Below the pieces are notes generated by a model that was given only the letters and a program-made list of their open reading frames with translations, searched no databases and was not told the origin of the DNA. Positions 1 to 10,551 of a stretch of DNA of 64,000 bases are shown one piece after another. The stretch is from Xylophilus sp. GW821-FHT01B05. Lineage in GTDB: Bacteria > Pseudomonadota > Gammaproteobacteria > Burkholderiales > Burkholderiaceae_C. Numbering within the stretch: the first letter of the stretch is position 1; every line of letters begins with the position of its first letter. Both the position numbers and the translations under genes were made by a program. The stretch lies in assembly GCA_038961845.1 (NCBI GenBank), contig CP152408.1, forward strand, positions 4,650,001-4,714,000. Reading direction: 5' to 3'.

Positions 1-953
1 CCATCAAGGGCAAGAAGTTCGACGGCTACTGGAAGAAGGGCTACCCCAAGGTCGATTCCGTGACCTGGAAGCCGGTGCTGGAGAACAACACCCGCGCCGC
101 CATGCTGCAGACCGGCGAGGCCGATTTTGCCTACCCCGTGCCTTTTGAGCAGGCCGAGCTGCTGAAGAAGAACGCCAAGCTCGACGTGGTGGCAACGCCC
201 TCGATCATCGTCAACTTCCTGGCATTCAACATGCTGCAGAAGCCGTATGACAACGCCAAGGTGCGCGAAGCCATTGGCTATGCCATCAACAAGGATGCGC
301 TCGCCAAGGTCGCCTTTGGCGGCTATGCCTTCCCATCCGTGGGCGTGGTACCGCAGGGCATCCAGTTTGCCGAGAAGATGGAGCCCATCCCCTACGACGT
401 GAAGAAGGCGAAACAGCTGCTCACGGAGGCTGGCTACCCCAACGGCTTCGAATCGACGCTTTGGAGCGCCTACAACACGACCTCTGCTCAAAAGACCATC
501 CAGTTCGTGCAGCAACAGCTCGCCCAGATTGGCATCAAGCTACAGGTGCAGGCGCTGGAAGTGGGCCAACGTGCCGAATGGGTGGATTCCTGGCCCGACC
601 CGGCCACCGCCAAGGTGCGCATGTACTACACCCGCTGGTCGTCTTCGACCGGTGAGGCCGACTGGGCGCTGCGCCCGCTGTTTGCCTCGGAAGCCTGGGC
701 GCCCAAGCTCAACAACATGTCCTTCTACAAAAACGACGTGGTGGACAGCAGCATCGCCAAGGCCCTGGTGACGGTGGACGACAACGAGCGCGCCACGCTC
801 TACAAGACCGCGCAGGAGCAAATCCGCAAGGACCTGCCGCGCATCCCGATGGTCACCGACCTGAACCTGTCGGCCCACGGCAAGCGCTTGTCGGGCGTGT
901 ATGTGATGCCTGACGGCAACATCAACGCCGACTCCATCTCGGTCTCCAATTAA
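1..953 (+). CDS. gsiB: Glutathione/peptide ABC transporter substrate-binding protein, C-terminal part (5' truncated by window edge)
   Basis: About the last 316 residues of a family 5 (SBP_bac_5) periplasmic binding protein; the reading frame is already open at base 3 and stops with TAA at 951-953, so the start and signal peptide lie outside the window. The stretch NNTRAAMLQTGEA near the beginning and STGEADWALRPLFAS further on closely resemble E. coli GsiB as I remember it. Family knowledge: GsiB captures glutathione or oligopeptides in the periplasm and delivers them to GsiC/GsiD with the ATPase GsiA, which is not visible here and is probably upstream. The permeases follow directly, separated by a palindromic repeat at 969-1028. 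Substrate is inferred from similarity only. Confidence 0.9.
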   Translation, partial: IKGKKFDGYWKKGYPKVDSVTWKPVLENNTRAAMLQTGEADFAYPVPFEQAELLKKNAKLDVVATPSIIVNFLAFNMLQKPYDNAKVREAIGYAINKDALAKVAFGGYAFPSVGVVPQGIQFAEKMEPIPYDVKKAKQLLTEAGYPNGFESTLWSAYNTTSAQKTIQFVQQQLAQIGIKLQVQALEVGQRAEWVDSWPDPATAKVRMYYTRWSSSTGEADWALRPLFASEAWAPKLNNMSFYKNDVVDSSIAKALVTVDDNERATLYKTAQEQIRKDLPRIPMVTDLNLSAHGKRLSGVYVMPDGNINADSISVSN

Positions 954-968
954 GAAACGGACCAAGAG

Positions 969-1028
969 CCGTTCGGGCTGAGCCTGTCGAAGTCTCGCGC
1001 AGTGCTTCGACAAGCTCAGCATGAACGG
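969..1028. repeat. Imperfect palindromic repeat between gsiB and gsiC
   Basis: Two 24-nt arms (969-992 and 1005-1028) are inverted copies with three mismatches around a 12-nt loop. The arms carry GCTGAGCCTGTCGAAG and CTTCGACAAGCTCAGC. This arm sequence is a dispersed palindrome seen in many proteobacterial genomes. Its position between the binding protein and the permease genes would allow a transcript hairpin that favours gsiB over gsiC/gsiD, as REP elements do in some sugar operons (inference). Confidence 0.8.
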
Positions 1029-1113
1029 GTTGGCATGCACGAACTGCTTTTTTTGAGCACAACTTGAGCCATCTCATCGGGTGACAGCCCCGCGCCGTCG
1101 CCCTTTGCACCCC

Positions 1114-2034
1114 ATGCTGAATTACTTTCTCAAACGACTGATGGGCTTGATCCCGACGCTGCTCATCGTGGCGGTGCTGGTGTTCATGTTCGTCCACATG
1201 CTGCCCGGCGACCCGGCACGCCTTGCTGCGGGCCAGGAGGCCGACGAGCAGACCGTGGCCATGGTGCGCAGCGAGCTGGGCCTGGACCGGCCGCTGCACC
1301 AGCAGTTCTTCTCTTTCTTCGGGCACATGCTGCAGGGTGATTTCGGCACCTCGATCCGCAGCCGGCGCCCGGTGTCCACCGAGATCGGCGAGCGGCTCTT
1401 CCCGACCGTGATGCTGACCATCACCAGCATGGTCTGGGCGGTGGTGTTTGGCATGACGATTGGCATTGTCTCGGCCGTGTGGCGCAACCGCTGGCCCGAC
1501 CGACTGGGCATGACGCTGGCGGTGTCGGGTATTTCGTTTCCCGCATTTGCGCTGGGCATGCTGCTGATGCAGATCTTCTCCGTACAGCTTGGCTGGCTGC
1601 CCACGGTGGGCGCCAGCACCTGGCAGCACTACATCCTGCCCTCGCTCACCTTGGGCGCGGCGGTGGCCTCGGTGATGGCGCGCTTCACCCGTGCGTCCTT
1701 CGTCGAGGTGATCCAGGAGGACTTCGTGCGCACCGCGCGGGCCAAGGGCCTGTCCGAGCGCGTCGTCATCGCCAAGCACTGCTTGCGCAACGCGCTGATC
1801 CCGGTGGTGACCATGATGGGCCTGCAGTTCGGCTTTCTGCTGGGCGGCTCGATCGTGGTCGAGGCGGTGTTCAACTGGCCGGGCTTGGGCCGGCTACTGG
1901 TGGACGCAGTACAGATGCGCGACTACCCGGTGATCCAGACGCTGGTGCTGCTGTTCTCGCTGGAATTCATCCTGATCAACCTGGTAGTGGATGTGCTGTA
2001 TGGCTACATCAACCCCACCATCCGCTACAAGTGA
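1114..2034 (+). CDS. gsiC: Glutathione/peptide ABC transporter permease GsiC
   Basis: 306 residues, exactly the length of E. coli GsiC, beginning [16 protein letters not shown] and ending INPTIRYK as that protein does. It is an inner-membrane BPD_transp_1 permease: an N-terminal transmembrane helix at residues 9-30, a periplasmic loop, then the membrane core with the EAA-type loop ([10 protein letters not shown]) that docks to the ATPase. An in-frame GTG lies upstream at 1081, but the ATG at 1114 matches the family N-terminus and was chosen. gsiD starts at or just after its stop codon, so the two permeases are probably coupled and form a heterodimer. Confidence 0.95.
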   Translation: MLNYFLKRLMGLIPTLLIVAVLVFMFVHMLPGDPARLAAGQEADEQTVAMVRSELGLDRPLHQQFFSFFGHMLQGDFGTSIRSRRPVSTEIGERLFPTVMLTITSMVWAVVFGMTIGIVSAVWRNRWPDRLGMTLAVSGISFPAFALGMLLMQIFSVQLGWLPTVGASTWQHYILPSLTLGAAVASVMARFTRASFVEVIQEDFVRTARAKGLSERVVIAKHCLRNALIPVVTMMGLQFGFLLGGSIVVEAVFNWPGLGRLLVDAVQMRDYPVIQTLVLLFSLEFILINLVVDVLYGYINPTIRYK

Positions 2035-2045
2035 ACGAGGCCGCC

Positions 2046-2957
2046 GTGACTTCTCCGAACCCCGCCGCCTCTGTCACCACTGCGCCCGCAGCATCGGCTG
2101 CCGGCAAAGTCCGCACACCGTGGAGCGAATGCTGGCGCCGCTTCAAGAAGCAGCCTGTCGGCCTGGTGGCTGGCGCCTTTGTGCTGCTGTTGGTGCTGGT
2201 GGCCGTCTTCGCGCCCTGGATCGTGCCCTTCGACGCAGAGAACTTCTTCGACTACGACATGCTCAACAGCGGCCCGACCTGGACGCACTGGTTTGGCGTG
2301 GACCCGCTGGGCCGCGACATCTTCAGCCGCATCCTGATGGGCGCGCGCATCTCGCTGACGGCCGGCTTTCTGTCGGTGCTGATCGGCGGCTTCATCGGTA
2401 CCGCGCTGGGCCTGCTGGCGGGCTACTACGAAGGCTGGTGGGACCGCATCGTGATGCGCATCTCCGACGTGCTGTTTGCCTTCCCCGGCATTTTGCTGGC
2501 GCTGGGCGTGGTCGCGATCCTGGGCAGCAGCATGACCAACGTGGTGGTCGCCGTGTCGGTGTTCAGCGTGCCGGCGTTTGCGCGCCTGGTGCGCGGCAAC
2601 ACGCTGGTGCTCAAGCAGCAGACCTACATCGAGGCCGAGCGCAGCATTGGCGCGTCGGACTGGACCATCATCGTGCGCCACATCCTGCCGGGCACCATCT
2701 CGTCCATCGTGGTGTATTTTTCGATGCGCGTGGGCACCTCCATCATCACGGCGGCCAGCCTGTCCTTCCTGGGCATGGGCGCGCAGCCGCCTACGCCGGA
2801 ATGGGGCGCCATGCTCAATGAGGCGCGCGCCGACATGGTGACCTCGCCCCACGTGGCGCTGTTCCCCAGCCTGGCGATCTTCTTCACGGTGCTGGCCTTC
2901 AACCTGCTGGGCGATGCGCTGCGCGACGCGCTCGATCCCAAGATGGATCGTCTCTAA
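2046..2957 (+). CDS. gsiD: Glutathione/peptide ABC transporter permease GsiD
   Basis: 303 residues, the same length as E. coli GsiD. It has an N-terminal OppC-like segment, then [12 protein letters not shown] and the BPD_transp_1 membrane domain with the EAA loop ([10 protein letters not shown]), and ends [10 protein letters not shown]. The GTG at 2046 is preceded by GAGG, a usable ribosome binding site. A second GTG at 2031 overlaps the gsiC stop (GTGA) and is an alternative start adding five residues. It is the membrane partner of GsiC. The S58 peptidase starts 8 bases after its stop, indicating one transcript. Confidence 0.94.
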   Translation: MTSPNPAASVTTAPAASAAGKVRTPWSECWRRFKKQPVGLVAGAFVLLLVLVAVFAPWIVPFDAENFFDYDMLNSGPTWTHWFGVDPLGRDIFSRILMGARISLTAGFLSVLIGGFIGTALGLLAGYYEGWWDRIVMRISDVLFAFPGILLALGVVAILGSSMTNVVVAVSVFSVPAFARLVRGNTLVLKQQTYIEAERSIGASDWTIIVRHILPGTISSIVVYFSMRVGTSIITAASLSFLGMGAQPPTPEWGAMLNEARADMVTSPHVALFPSLAIFFTVLAFNLLGDALRDALDPKMDRL

Positions 2958-2964
2958 AACACCG

Positions 2965-4044
2965 ATGCAAACCGCGCTCCGCTCCCCCGCGCTGCCGCAC
3001 ATCGGCAACCTGTCTGCCGGCGCCCGCAATGCCATCACCGATGTGGCGGGCGTGACTGTGGGCCACTGCACGCTGGACGATGGCGGTGTGCAAACCGGCG
3101 TCACCGTGCTGCGTCCGCATGCCGGCGACCTGTTTCGCGACCGGGTGCCGGCCGCGGCCGTAGTGCTCAACGGCTTTGGCAAGAGCGTTGGCCTGGTGCA
3201 GGTCGAGGAGCTGGGTGTGCTGGAGACGCCGATCGCGCTGACCAACACCTTCTCGGTCGGCACCGTGGCCACGGCGCAGGTGCGCCAGTGCATTGCCGAC
3301 AACCCCGGCACCGGGCGCCAGTTGCCTACCGTCAATCCGCTGGTCTTTGAGTGCAACGACGGCTTTCTCAACGACATCCAGCGGCTGGCGGTGACCGAGG
3401 CCCACTACCTGCAGGCGCTGCAGGCCTGCGGCCCGGTGGTGCAAGAAGGCTCGGTGGGCGCCGGGCGCGGCATGTCGAGCTTCCAGCTCAAGGGCGGCAT
3501 TGGCAGCGCCTCGCGCCGCGTGCCGGCACGCATCGGCGGCGCACACACCGTGGGCGCCCTGGTATTGGCCAACTACGGCCGCCTGCCGCAACTGGTGCTG
3601 GCCGGCGCGGCAGTGGGCGCGCAGTTGGCGACCCGGCTCGCGGGCGGCAGCGCGCCGGCAGCGCCTGAACCCGAGAAGGGCTCGATCATTTTGCTGATAG
3701 CCACCGACGCGCCGCTGGACGCGCGCCAACTGCGCCGCCTGGCCCTGCGCGCAGGCGCCGGCCTGGCGCGCACCGGATCGGTCTTTGGCCACGGCAGCGG
3801 TGACATCGCACTGGCCTTCTCCACCGCCTATACCGTGCCGCAAGGCATAGACCGCCCAATGCCGGCCGTGGCCATGCTGCACGACGCGCTGCTCGACGAA
3901 CTGTTCCAGGCCGTGGCCGACAGCACCGAGCAGGCCATCGTCCATGCGCTCTGGCGCGCCCGCGCCGTCACCGGCCGCGACGGACACCATCGACCAGCGC
4001 TGTCTGAGTTGCTGGCACCCAGCGCCTTTCCATCCCTTGCCTGA
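2965..4044 (+). CDS. Peptidase S58 (DmpA/L-aminopeptidase-D-esterase family)
   Basis: 359 residues. The protein shows the DmpA fold signature: the N-terminal ITDVAGVTVGHCTLDD, ECNDGFLNDIQ, GAGRGMSSFQLKGGIG, and the autoproteolytic Gly239-Ser240 (KGSIILLIATDAPL), where Ser240 should become the N-terminal nucleophile of the beta chain, followed by ARTGSVFGHGSGD. Family members remove N-terminal L- or D-residues, especially beta-Ala, D-Ala or Gly, from small peptides and esters. No signal peptide is evident, so it probably acts in the cytosol on peptides brought in by GsiBCD. The ATG at 2965 lies just after gsiD. The exact substrate cannot be read from sequence. Confidence 0.9.
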   Translation: MQTALRSPALPHIGNLSAGARNAITDVAGVTVGHCTLDDGGVQTGVTVLRPHAGDLFRDRVPAAAVVLNGFGKSVGLVQVEELGVLETPIALTNTFSVGTVATAQVRQCIADNPGTGRQLPTVNPLVFECNDGFLNDIQRLAVTEAHYLQALQACGPVVQEGSVGAGRGMSSFQLKGGIGSASRRVPARIGGAHTVGALVLANYGRLPQLVLAGAAVGAQLATRLAGGSAPAAPEPEKGSIILLIATDAPLDARQLRRLALRAGAGLARTGSVFGHGSGDIALAFSTAYTVPQGIDRPMPAVAMLHDALLDELFQAVADSTEQAIVHALWRARAVTGRDGHHRPALSELLAPSAFPSLA

Positions 4045-4054
4045 CATACCCCGC

Positions 4055-4876
4055 ATGAAAGTCCTGATCTCCACCGACATTGAAGGTGTCGCCGGCGTCT
4101 ACCACCCCGAGCAGGTGCGTGCCGGCAACCCCGAGTACGAACGCGCGCGCCGCCTGATGACCAACGAGGCCAATGCGGCCATCGCCGGCGCCTTCGACGC
4201 CGGCGCGGCCGAGGTCTGGGTCAACGATTCGCACGGCGGCTTCCGCAACCTGTTGCCCGATCTGCTGGACCCGCGCGCGCAGGCGGTGCAGGGCAAGCCG
4301 CGCTATCTCAGCATGGTGTCGGGCGTTGAGCACGGCATGGACGCGGTCTGCATGGTCGGCTACCACGCCCGGGCCCAGGCCCCCGGCATCCTGGCGCACA
4401 CGATCAACAGCTTCGCCTTCGCAGGCATCTGGCTCGACGGGCAGGAGGTCGGCGAGGCGGGCCTGTACGGCGCGCTGGCGGCCAGCTACGGGGTGCCGGT
4501 GGTCATGGCCAGCGGCGACGATGCGTTCATCGCTGAAACGCGGCCGCAGTTCCCGCAGGCGCACTTCGTGCAGACCAAGCGCGCGACCGGGCAGAACAGC
4601 GGCATCTCGCTGTCGCCCACCGCCGCCTGTGCAGCGATCCGTGCCGGCGTGGTCAGCGGCCTGACGCAGCGGGTGGCGCTGGCACGGCTCACGGCCGGCG
4701 CGCCGGTCGCGGTACGGCTGCGGACCCAGACACCGGCACTGGCCGATCTTTTCTGCCAGTGGCCGACGCTGGAGCGCACCGGCGGGGTGGAATTGGCGTT
4801 CGATGCGCCAACGGTGGAGGCTGCGGTGCGCATGCTCAACTGCCTGTCGGCGATGTCGAGCATGCTGCGGGCCTAA
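4055..4876 (+). CDS. dppA: M55 family D-aminopeptidase, DppA-like
   Basis: 273 residues. It carries the zinc and catalytic positions of Bacillus subtilis DppA at almost the same numbers: Asp8 and Glu10 (STDIEGVAG), His60 (NDSHGG), His104 (GYHARA), His115 (LAHT) and Glu134 (GEAGL). DppA is a self-compartmentalising decameric zinc enzyme that cleaves D-amino-acid-containing peptides such as D-Ala-D-Ala. It follows the S58 gene by 10 bases and closes the operon. Pairing of an M55 enzyme with a peptide importer is also seen in the Bacillus dpp operon. The start ATG gives the expected MKVLISTD N-terminus. Confidence 0.92.
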   Translation: MKVLISTDIEGVAGVYHPEQVRAGNPEYERARRLMTNEANAAIAGAFDAGAAEVWVNDSHGGFRNLLPDLLDPRAQAVQGKPRYLSMVSGVEHGMDAVCMVGYHARAQAPGILAHTINSFAFAGIWLDGQEVGEAGLYGALAASYGVPVVMASGDDAFIAETRPQFPQAHFVQTKRATGQNSGISLSPTAACAAIRAGVVSGLTQRVALARLTAGAPVAVRLRTQTPALADLFCQWPTLERTGGVELAFDAPTVEAAVRMLNCLSAMSSMLRA

Positions 4877-4900
4877 GCTGCCACCGGGCGGCAGTCGCCA

Positions 4901-4977
4901 CTTTTCAATTAATAGCCACAGCCGGCTCTACCACTCGGCTTTTAGCTATCAATATCATAGCAATTGCAGCTATCCAG
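4901..4977. repeat. R1 repeat, copy A (degenerate)
   Basis: AT-rich block in the convergent gap between dppA and the porin. CGGCTTTTAGCTATC followed by ATCATAGCAATTG aligns with the GGCTTATAGCTATA ... AATAGCAAATG half of copy C at 30433; the other half is more diverged. No strong intrinsic terminator is visible in this gap, so the repeat may be the only structured element. Confidence 0.6.
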
Positions 4978-4989
4978 AGCTGCCGCCAA

Positions 4990-6057
4990 TCAGAAGCTAT
5001 GCCCCATCCCCGCATAGATCGCCTTCTGCGACGCACCCGCCCCCGGGCCATTCACCGTCGCATCGGCCGCGAAGTTGCCGCTGCCCGAGTTGCTCACGCC
5101 GCCGAGCGACGCGTACAGGAAGGTGCGCTTCGACAGGTAGTAGTCGGCCCCCACCATCAGCAGCGTCGCCGAGCCGTCCACCCGGTCGGTCGTGACCCGG
5201 TAAGCAGCCCCGATCAGCTGCAGCGCGCCGTTGACGTCGTAGCGCACCCCCACCCAGCCGTGCTTGACTTTCGAGGCGCTGGTCACGGCTGCGTTGCCGG
5301 CAGTGATGTAGTCGTAGGCAGCGAACACCTTGGCCGGGCCGAAGCGGTAGGTGCCGCCGACGATGCTTTCCTTTGAGAAGGTGTAGGGGTCGGTGTAGAC
5401 ACCGTTCGCATCCCGCCGCTGCGAATAGATGCCGCGCAGCTCCAGGTTCTGGTTGATGTAGCTGAGGGATACGCCGGCGGTGCTGAGCGGCTTGGTGCTG
5501 CCGACCTGCTCGCCCAGGCCGATCTGGACGGTGGCGCCGAAACCGGCCAGGTCGGGCGTCGAGTACTCGATCACGTTGTTCGCCCCTTGCCAGCTGCGGC
5601 CCCGCACCAGGGTCGCGCTGCCAATGAACTGCTGGCCGGTGGGGTCGAGGTCCCAGACGTCGTTGCTGATCAAGAGGTTCTTGCCCAGGCGAAAGCTGCC
5701 CCAGGTGGGGCTGGAGAGGCCGACGTAGGAGCGGCGGTTGAAGAACGCGGTGCCGTTGGTGTTGCCGCTCTTCAGGCTAAAGCCGCTCTCCAGCAGGAAG
5801 TTGGCCTTCAAGCCACCGCCCAGGTCCTCCCACCCCTTGAAGCCCAGCATGCTGGTGCCCCACTGGTTGTCGGCTGCGCGGGTGAGCGATCCGGTCTGGC
5901 CTGTTACGGGGTCGCGGATCTTGTCGACGTACTCGGCACCGCCGACAACGCGGCCATAGATCGTGACGTTGGACTGCGCCCACGCCGACGGCGCAAGGGC
6001 GGCACTGCCGGCGACAGCAGTAGTGGCAAGGAAGAGAGTGTTCAGCACGCGTTTCAT
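4990..6057 (-). CDS. Outer-membrane general porin (Gram-negative porin family, Omp32-like)
   Basis: 355 residues with a signal peptide of about 27 residues ending ALAPSAWA, then QSNVTIYGRVVGGAEY typical of the mature start of betaproteobacterial 16-strand porins. It ends GMGHSF, with the C-terminal aromatic residue recognised by the BAM complex. The product is a trimeric diffusion channel for small solutes. AGGAG lies upstream of the ATG. It sits just downstream of the sugar operon on the same strand with 114 bases between, so it could be co-expressed to let the sugar through the outer membrane, or be independent; the sequence does not decide. The last codons abut R1 copy A. Confidence 0.93.
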   Translation of the reverse strand: MKRVLNTLFLATTAVAGSAALAPSAWAQSNVTIYGRVVGGAEYVDKIRDPVTGQTGSLTRAADNQWGTSMLGFKGWEDLGGGLKANFLLESGFSLKSGNTNGTAFFNRRSYVGLSSPTWGSFRLGKNLLISNDVWDLDPTGQQFIGSATLVRGRSWQGANNVIEYSTPDLAGFGATVQIGLGEQVGSTKPLSTAGVSLSYINQNLELRGIYSQRRDANGVYTDPYTFSKESIVGGTYRFGPAKVFAAYDYITAGNAAVTSASKVKHGWVGVRYDVNGALQLIGAAYRVTTDRVDGSATLLMVGADYYLSKRTFLYASLGGVSNSGSGNFAADATVNGPGAGASQKAIYAGMGHSF

Positions 6058-6171
6058 GGTCTCGGTCTCCTGTTGTTAGACATATGTTTTCCGGGCAAAG
6101 CTGCGCCTCCGTCGGCTGGAAAGCCGAACGCGGATCCGGTTCTGCGCAAGGGGGCTAGGGGTGCAGCGGGC

Positions 6172-6513
6172 TCAGGGCTGCAGGGCCAGATCGAAGATCG
6201 GAGGGGCGGCGGCCCACTTGGTGCCGGCGGGTGTCCAGGGCGTCGGCACCTGGAAGCGCCACATCGCCTGCTCCCAGGCGATCAGCCGCGAATCAGTGGC
6301 TGCGGCATGGGCCATGCGTTCGGCATCGAAGACCGCGTCGTCTGTGTCCATCACCATGCACAGGCGGGTGCCCAGGCGGTAGATCGCCATGCCGGTCACA
6401 CCGTGCGAGCGGATATGCGCCGCCACCTCGGGCCAGATGGCCTGGTGTAGCTGTTCGTATTCGGCGATCAGCGCGGGATCGTCGTGCAGGTCGAGCATCA
6501 GGCAGTGGCGCAT
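6172..6513 (-). CDS. L-fucose/L-rhamnose mutarotase (RhaM-like)
   Basis: 113 residues of the RhaM/DUF718 dimeric alpha/beta fold. The conserved EYEQLHQAIWPEV, SHGVTGMAIYRLG and the C-terminal aromatic segment (WEQAMWRFQV) are visible. These enzymes interconvert the alpha and beta anomers of 6-deoxy sugars so that the pyranose dehydrogenase receives the right anomer. Here the neighbour 13 bases upstream is an L-fucose dehydrogenase, which favours L-fucose over L-rhamnose. The ATG at 6513 opens the conserved domain; longer frames upstream run into the dehydrogenase gene. It is the last gene of the operon. Confidence 0.85.
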   Translation of the reverse strand: MRHCLMLDLHDDPALIAEYEQLHQAIWPEVAAHIRSHGVTGMAIYRLGTRLCMVMDTDDAVFDAERMAHAAATDSRLIAWEQAMWRFQVPTPWTPAGTKWAAAPPIFDLALQP

Positions 6514-6526
6514 CGGGTGCTCCCGC

Positions 6527-8610
<2,084 letters not shown>

Positions 8611-8641
8611 AGGGGAGAGAACAGGTGGCTCGGAAAGGCGC

Positions 8642-9499
8642 TCAGGCCTGGACGGTGCGTTGCCGCTGCTCGCCCAGCCCGCCGATGCCCAGGCGCATCG
8701 TCTGCCCGGCCGTCAGGTACACCGGCGGCTTCTGGCCCAGGCCGACGCCGGGCGGTGTGCCGGTCGAGATCACGTCGCCCGGTTGCAGGCTCATGAACTG
8801 GCTCAGGTGGCTGACCAACTGGGCCACGGTGAACACCATCGTGCGGGTGTTGCCGTTCTGGAAGCGTTTGCCGTCCACCTCCAGCCAGAGGTCGAGGTTC
8901 TGCGGATCGGGCACCTCGTCGGCCGTCACCAGCCAGGGGCCGATCGGGCCGAAGGTGTCGCAGCCCTTGCCCTTGTCCCACTGGCCGCCGCCGCGCTCCA
9001 GCTGCACCTCGCGCTCGGACACGTCGTTGACGACGCAGTAGCCGGCCACGTGCTTCAGCGCATCGGCCTCGCTGATGTAGCGGCCGCCCTTGCCGATGAC
9101 CACGCCCAGCTCGACCTCCCAATCGGTGCGGCTGCTGCCGCGCGGGATCTCGACATCGTCGTCGGGGCCGACGATGGCGCTGGTCCATTTCGAGAACACC
9201 ACCGGTTCGCGCGGAATCGGCATGTTCGATTCGGCCGCATGGTCAGCGTAGTTGAGGCCGATGCAGATGAACTTGCCGACCCGGCCGACGCAGGGCCCGA
9301 TGCGGAAATCCTGCTGCGGCACGCCGGGCACCAGCGGCAGCGCGTCGATATCCAGCGCCGCGATCTCGGCCAGGCCGGCGGGCGTGAGCACTTCACCTGC
9401 AATGTCGGGCACGGTGTCTGACAGATCGCGAACCCGGCCCTGCGGGTCGAGCAAGCCCGGTTTTTCCTGGCCCGTGGGGCCGTAGCGGAGCAATTTCAC
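8642..9499 (-). CDS. Fumarylacetoacetate-hydrolase family protein, probable 2,4-diketo-3-deoxy-L-fuconate hydrolase
   Basis: 285 residues. FAH fold with KFICIGLNYADHA, the metal-binding EVELGVVIGKGG and GDVISTGTPPGVG. In the diketo-hydrolase variants of L-rhamnose and L-fucose breakdown an FAH-family enzyme splits the 2,4-diketo-3-deoxy acid into pyruvate and L-lactate; the operon context, with both dehydrogenases present and no aldolase, points to that role. The start is GTG at 9499, preceded by AAGGA. A generic fumarylpyruvate-type hydrolase cannot be excluded from sequence alone. It is followed by the dehydratase gene after 31 bases. Confidence 0.85.
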   Translation of the reverse strand: MKLLRYGPTGQEKPGLLDPQGRVRDLSDTVPDIAGEVLTPAGLAEIAALDIDALPLVPGVPQQDFRIGPCVGRVGKFICIGLNYADHAAESNMPIPREPVVFSKWTSAIVGPDDDVEIPRGSSRTDWEVELGVVIGKGGRYISEADALKHVAGYCVVNDVSEREVQLERGGGQWDKGKGCDTFGPIGPWLVTADEVPDPQNLDLWLEVDGKRFQNGNTRTMVFTVAQLVSHLSQFMSLQPGDVISTGTPPGVGLGQKPPVYLTAGQTMRLGIGGLGEQRQRTVQA

Positions 9500-9551
9500 C
9501 TGATGTTCCTTTTCGTTTGAGATGCGTCGAATGCGTCGGATCAGCCGGCCA

Positions 9552-10496
9552 TCAGTCGTAGAGGACGGCAGTGATCTTCGGATCGTCGATGTTGGATTTG
9601 TCGTACCAGTAGAAGCCGGTGTCGATCACCTTGGGCAACTTCTCGCCCTTGAGTGCCTTGATCGCGGCCTCGACCGTCTTGTAGCCGATGCCCACCGGGT
9701 TCTGCGTGATCGAGCCGGCGATCAGGCCGTCGCGGATCGCGTCCTTCTGCTGCTTGCCCGAGTCGTAGCCGACGATCACAAGCTTGCGTTTCATCTCCTT
9801 CACGCCGTTGGCCACGCCGACGGCCGAACCTTCGTTGGTGCCGAAGATGCCCTTCAGGTTGGGATGCGCCTGCAGGATCGACTTGGTGATCTCGGTCGAC
9901 TTGAGCTGGTCGCCGCCGCCGTACTGGATGCTGACCACCTTGATGTTCGGGTAGGTGGACTTGATCCGCTCGACGAAGCCGTCGCGGCGGTCCACGCCGG
10001 TGCGGCTGGTCTGGTCATGGGCGACTACCGCCACCTCGCCGGCCTTGCCGATCAGCTCGGCCAGCTTGTCGGCCGCGAGCCCGGCGGCAGCCTTGTTGTC
10101 GGTGGTCGCGGTCGTCACCGGGATGTCGCTGTCCACGCCCGAGTCGAAAGCCACTACCGGAATCTTGGCGGCCTGCGCCTTCTTCAGCAGCGGGATCGCG
10201 GCCTGGCTGTCGAGCGCCGCGAAACCGATCGCCTGCGGACGCTTGGCGAGGGCCGACGACAGCATGTCGATCTGCTTGTCGATCATGGCCTCGGACTCGG
10301 GGCCTTCAAACGTGACCTTCGCGTTGAAGTCCTTGCCGGCCTGCTCGGCGCCCTGCTTCACCGCCTGCCAGAACTGGTGCTGGAAGCCCTTGGATATCAG
10401 CGGGACGTAGATCTCCTGCTGCGCGAAGGCCGGCGCGCCAAGGCCGAGCGCAGCGCTCAATCCGATGGCGATACCCAGCATGTGTTTCTTGATCAT
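9552..10496 (-). CDS. Sugar ABC transporter substrate-binding protein (RbsB-like)
   Basis: 314 residues. The signal peptide has a KKHMLG basic start, a hydrophobic core and a probable cleavage after APAFA. The mature part is a Peripla_BP_4 (pentose/hexose CUT2) domain: EIYVPLISKGFQHQFW, the ligand-contact strand VVAFDSGVDSDIP, and GYDSGKQQKDAIRDG. It binds the sugar in the periplasm for the RbsC/RbsA-like partners encoded just upstream. The ligand is inferred from context to be L-fucose or a related monosaccharide. The ATG at 10496 starts the signal peptide. Confidence 0.92.
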   Translation of the reverse strand: MIKKHMLGIAIGLSAALGLGAPAFAQQEIYVPLISKGFQHQFWQAVKQGAEQAGKDFNAKVTFEGPESEAMIDKQIDMLSSALAKRPQAIGFAALDSQAAIPLLKKAQAAKIPVVAFDSGVDSDIPVTTATTDNKAAAGLAADKLAELIGKAGEVAVVAHDQTSRTGVDRRDGFVERIKSTYPNIKVVSIQYGGGDQLKSTEITKSILQAHPNLKGIFGTNEGSAVGVANGVKEMKRKLVIVGYDSGKQQKDAIRDGLIAGSITQNPVGIGYKTVEAAIKALKGEKLPKVIDTGFYWYDKSNIDDPKITAVLYD

Positions 10497-10551
10497 GGTT
10501 TGTGTCCTTGGTTGTTGTGGTGCGAAGAAACGCGGTGTGGTGCGGTGTGGC

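Noticed and set aside
1081..1113. GTG at 1081 as gsiC start
   Set aside because: The added 11 residues are not in the GsiC family, while ATG 1114 gives the exact family N-terminus and length.
6112..6127. TCGGCT/AGCCGA hairpin upstream of the porin as a terminator of the fucose operon
   Set aside because: The stem is only six base pairs and the sequence that follows is not T-rich in the transcribed direction.
6172..6513. L-rhamnose as the substrate of the mutarotase and operon
   Set aside because: The first SDR and the dehydratase resemble L-fucose dehydrogenase and L-fuconate dehydratase more than the rhamnose enzymes; both acids do converge on the same diketo intermediate, so some cross-use is possible.
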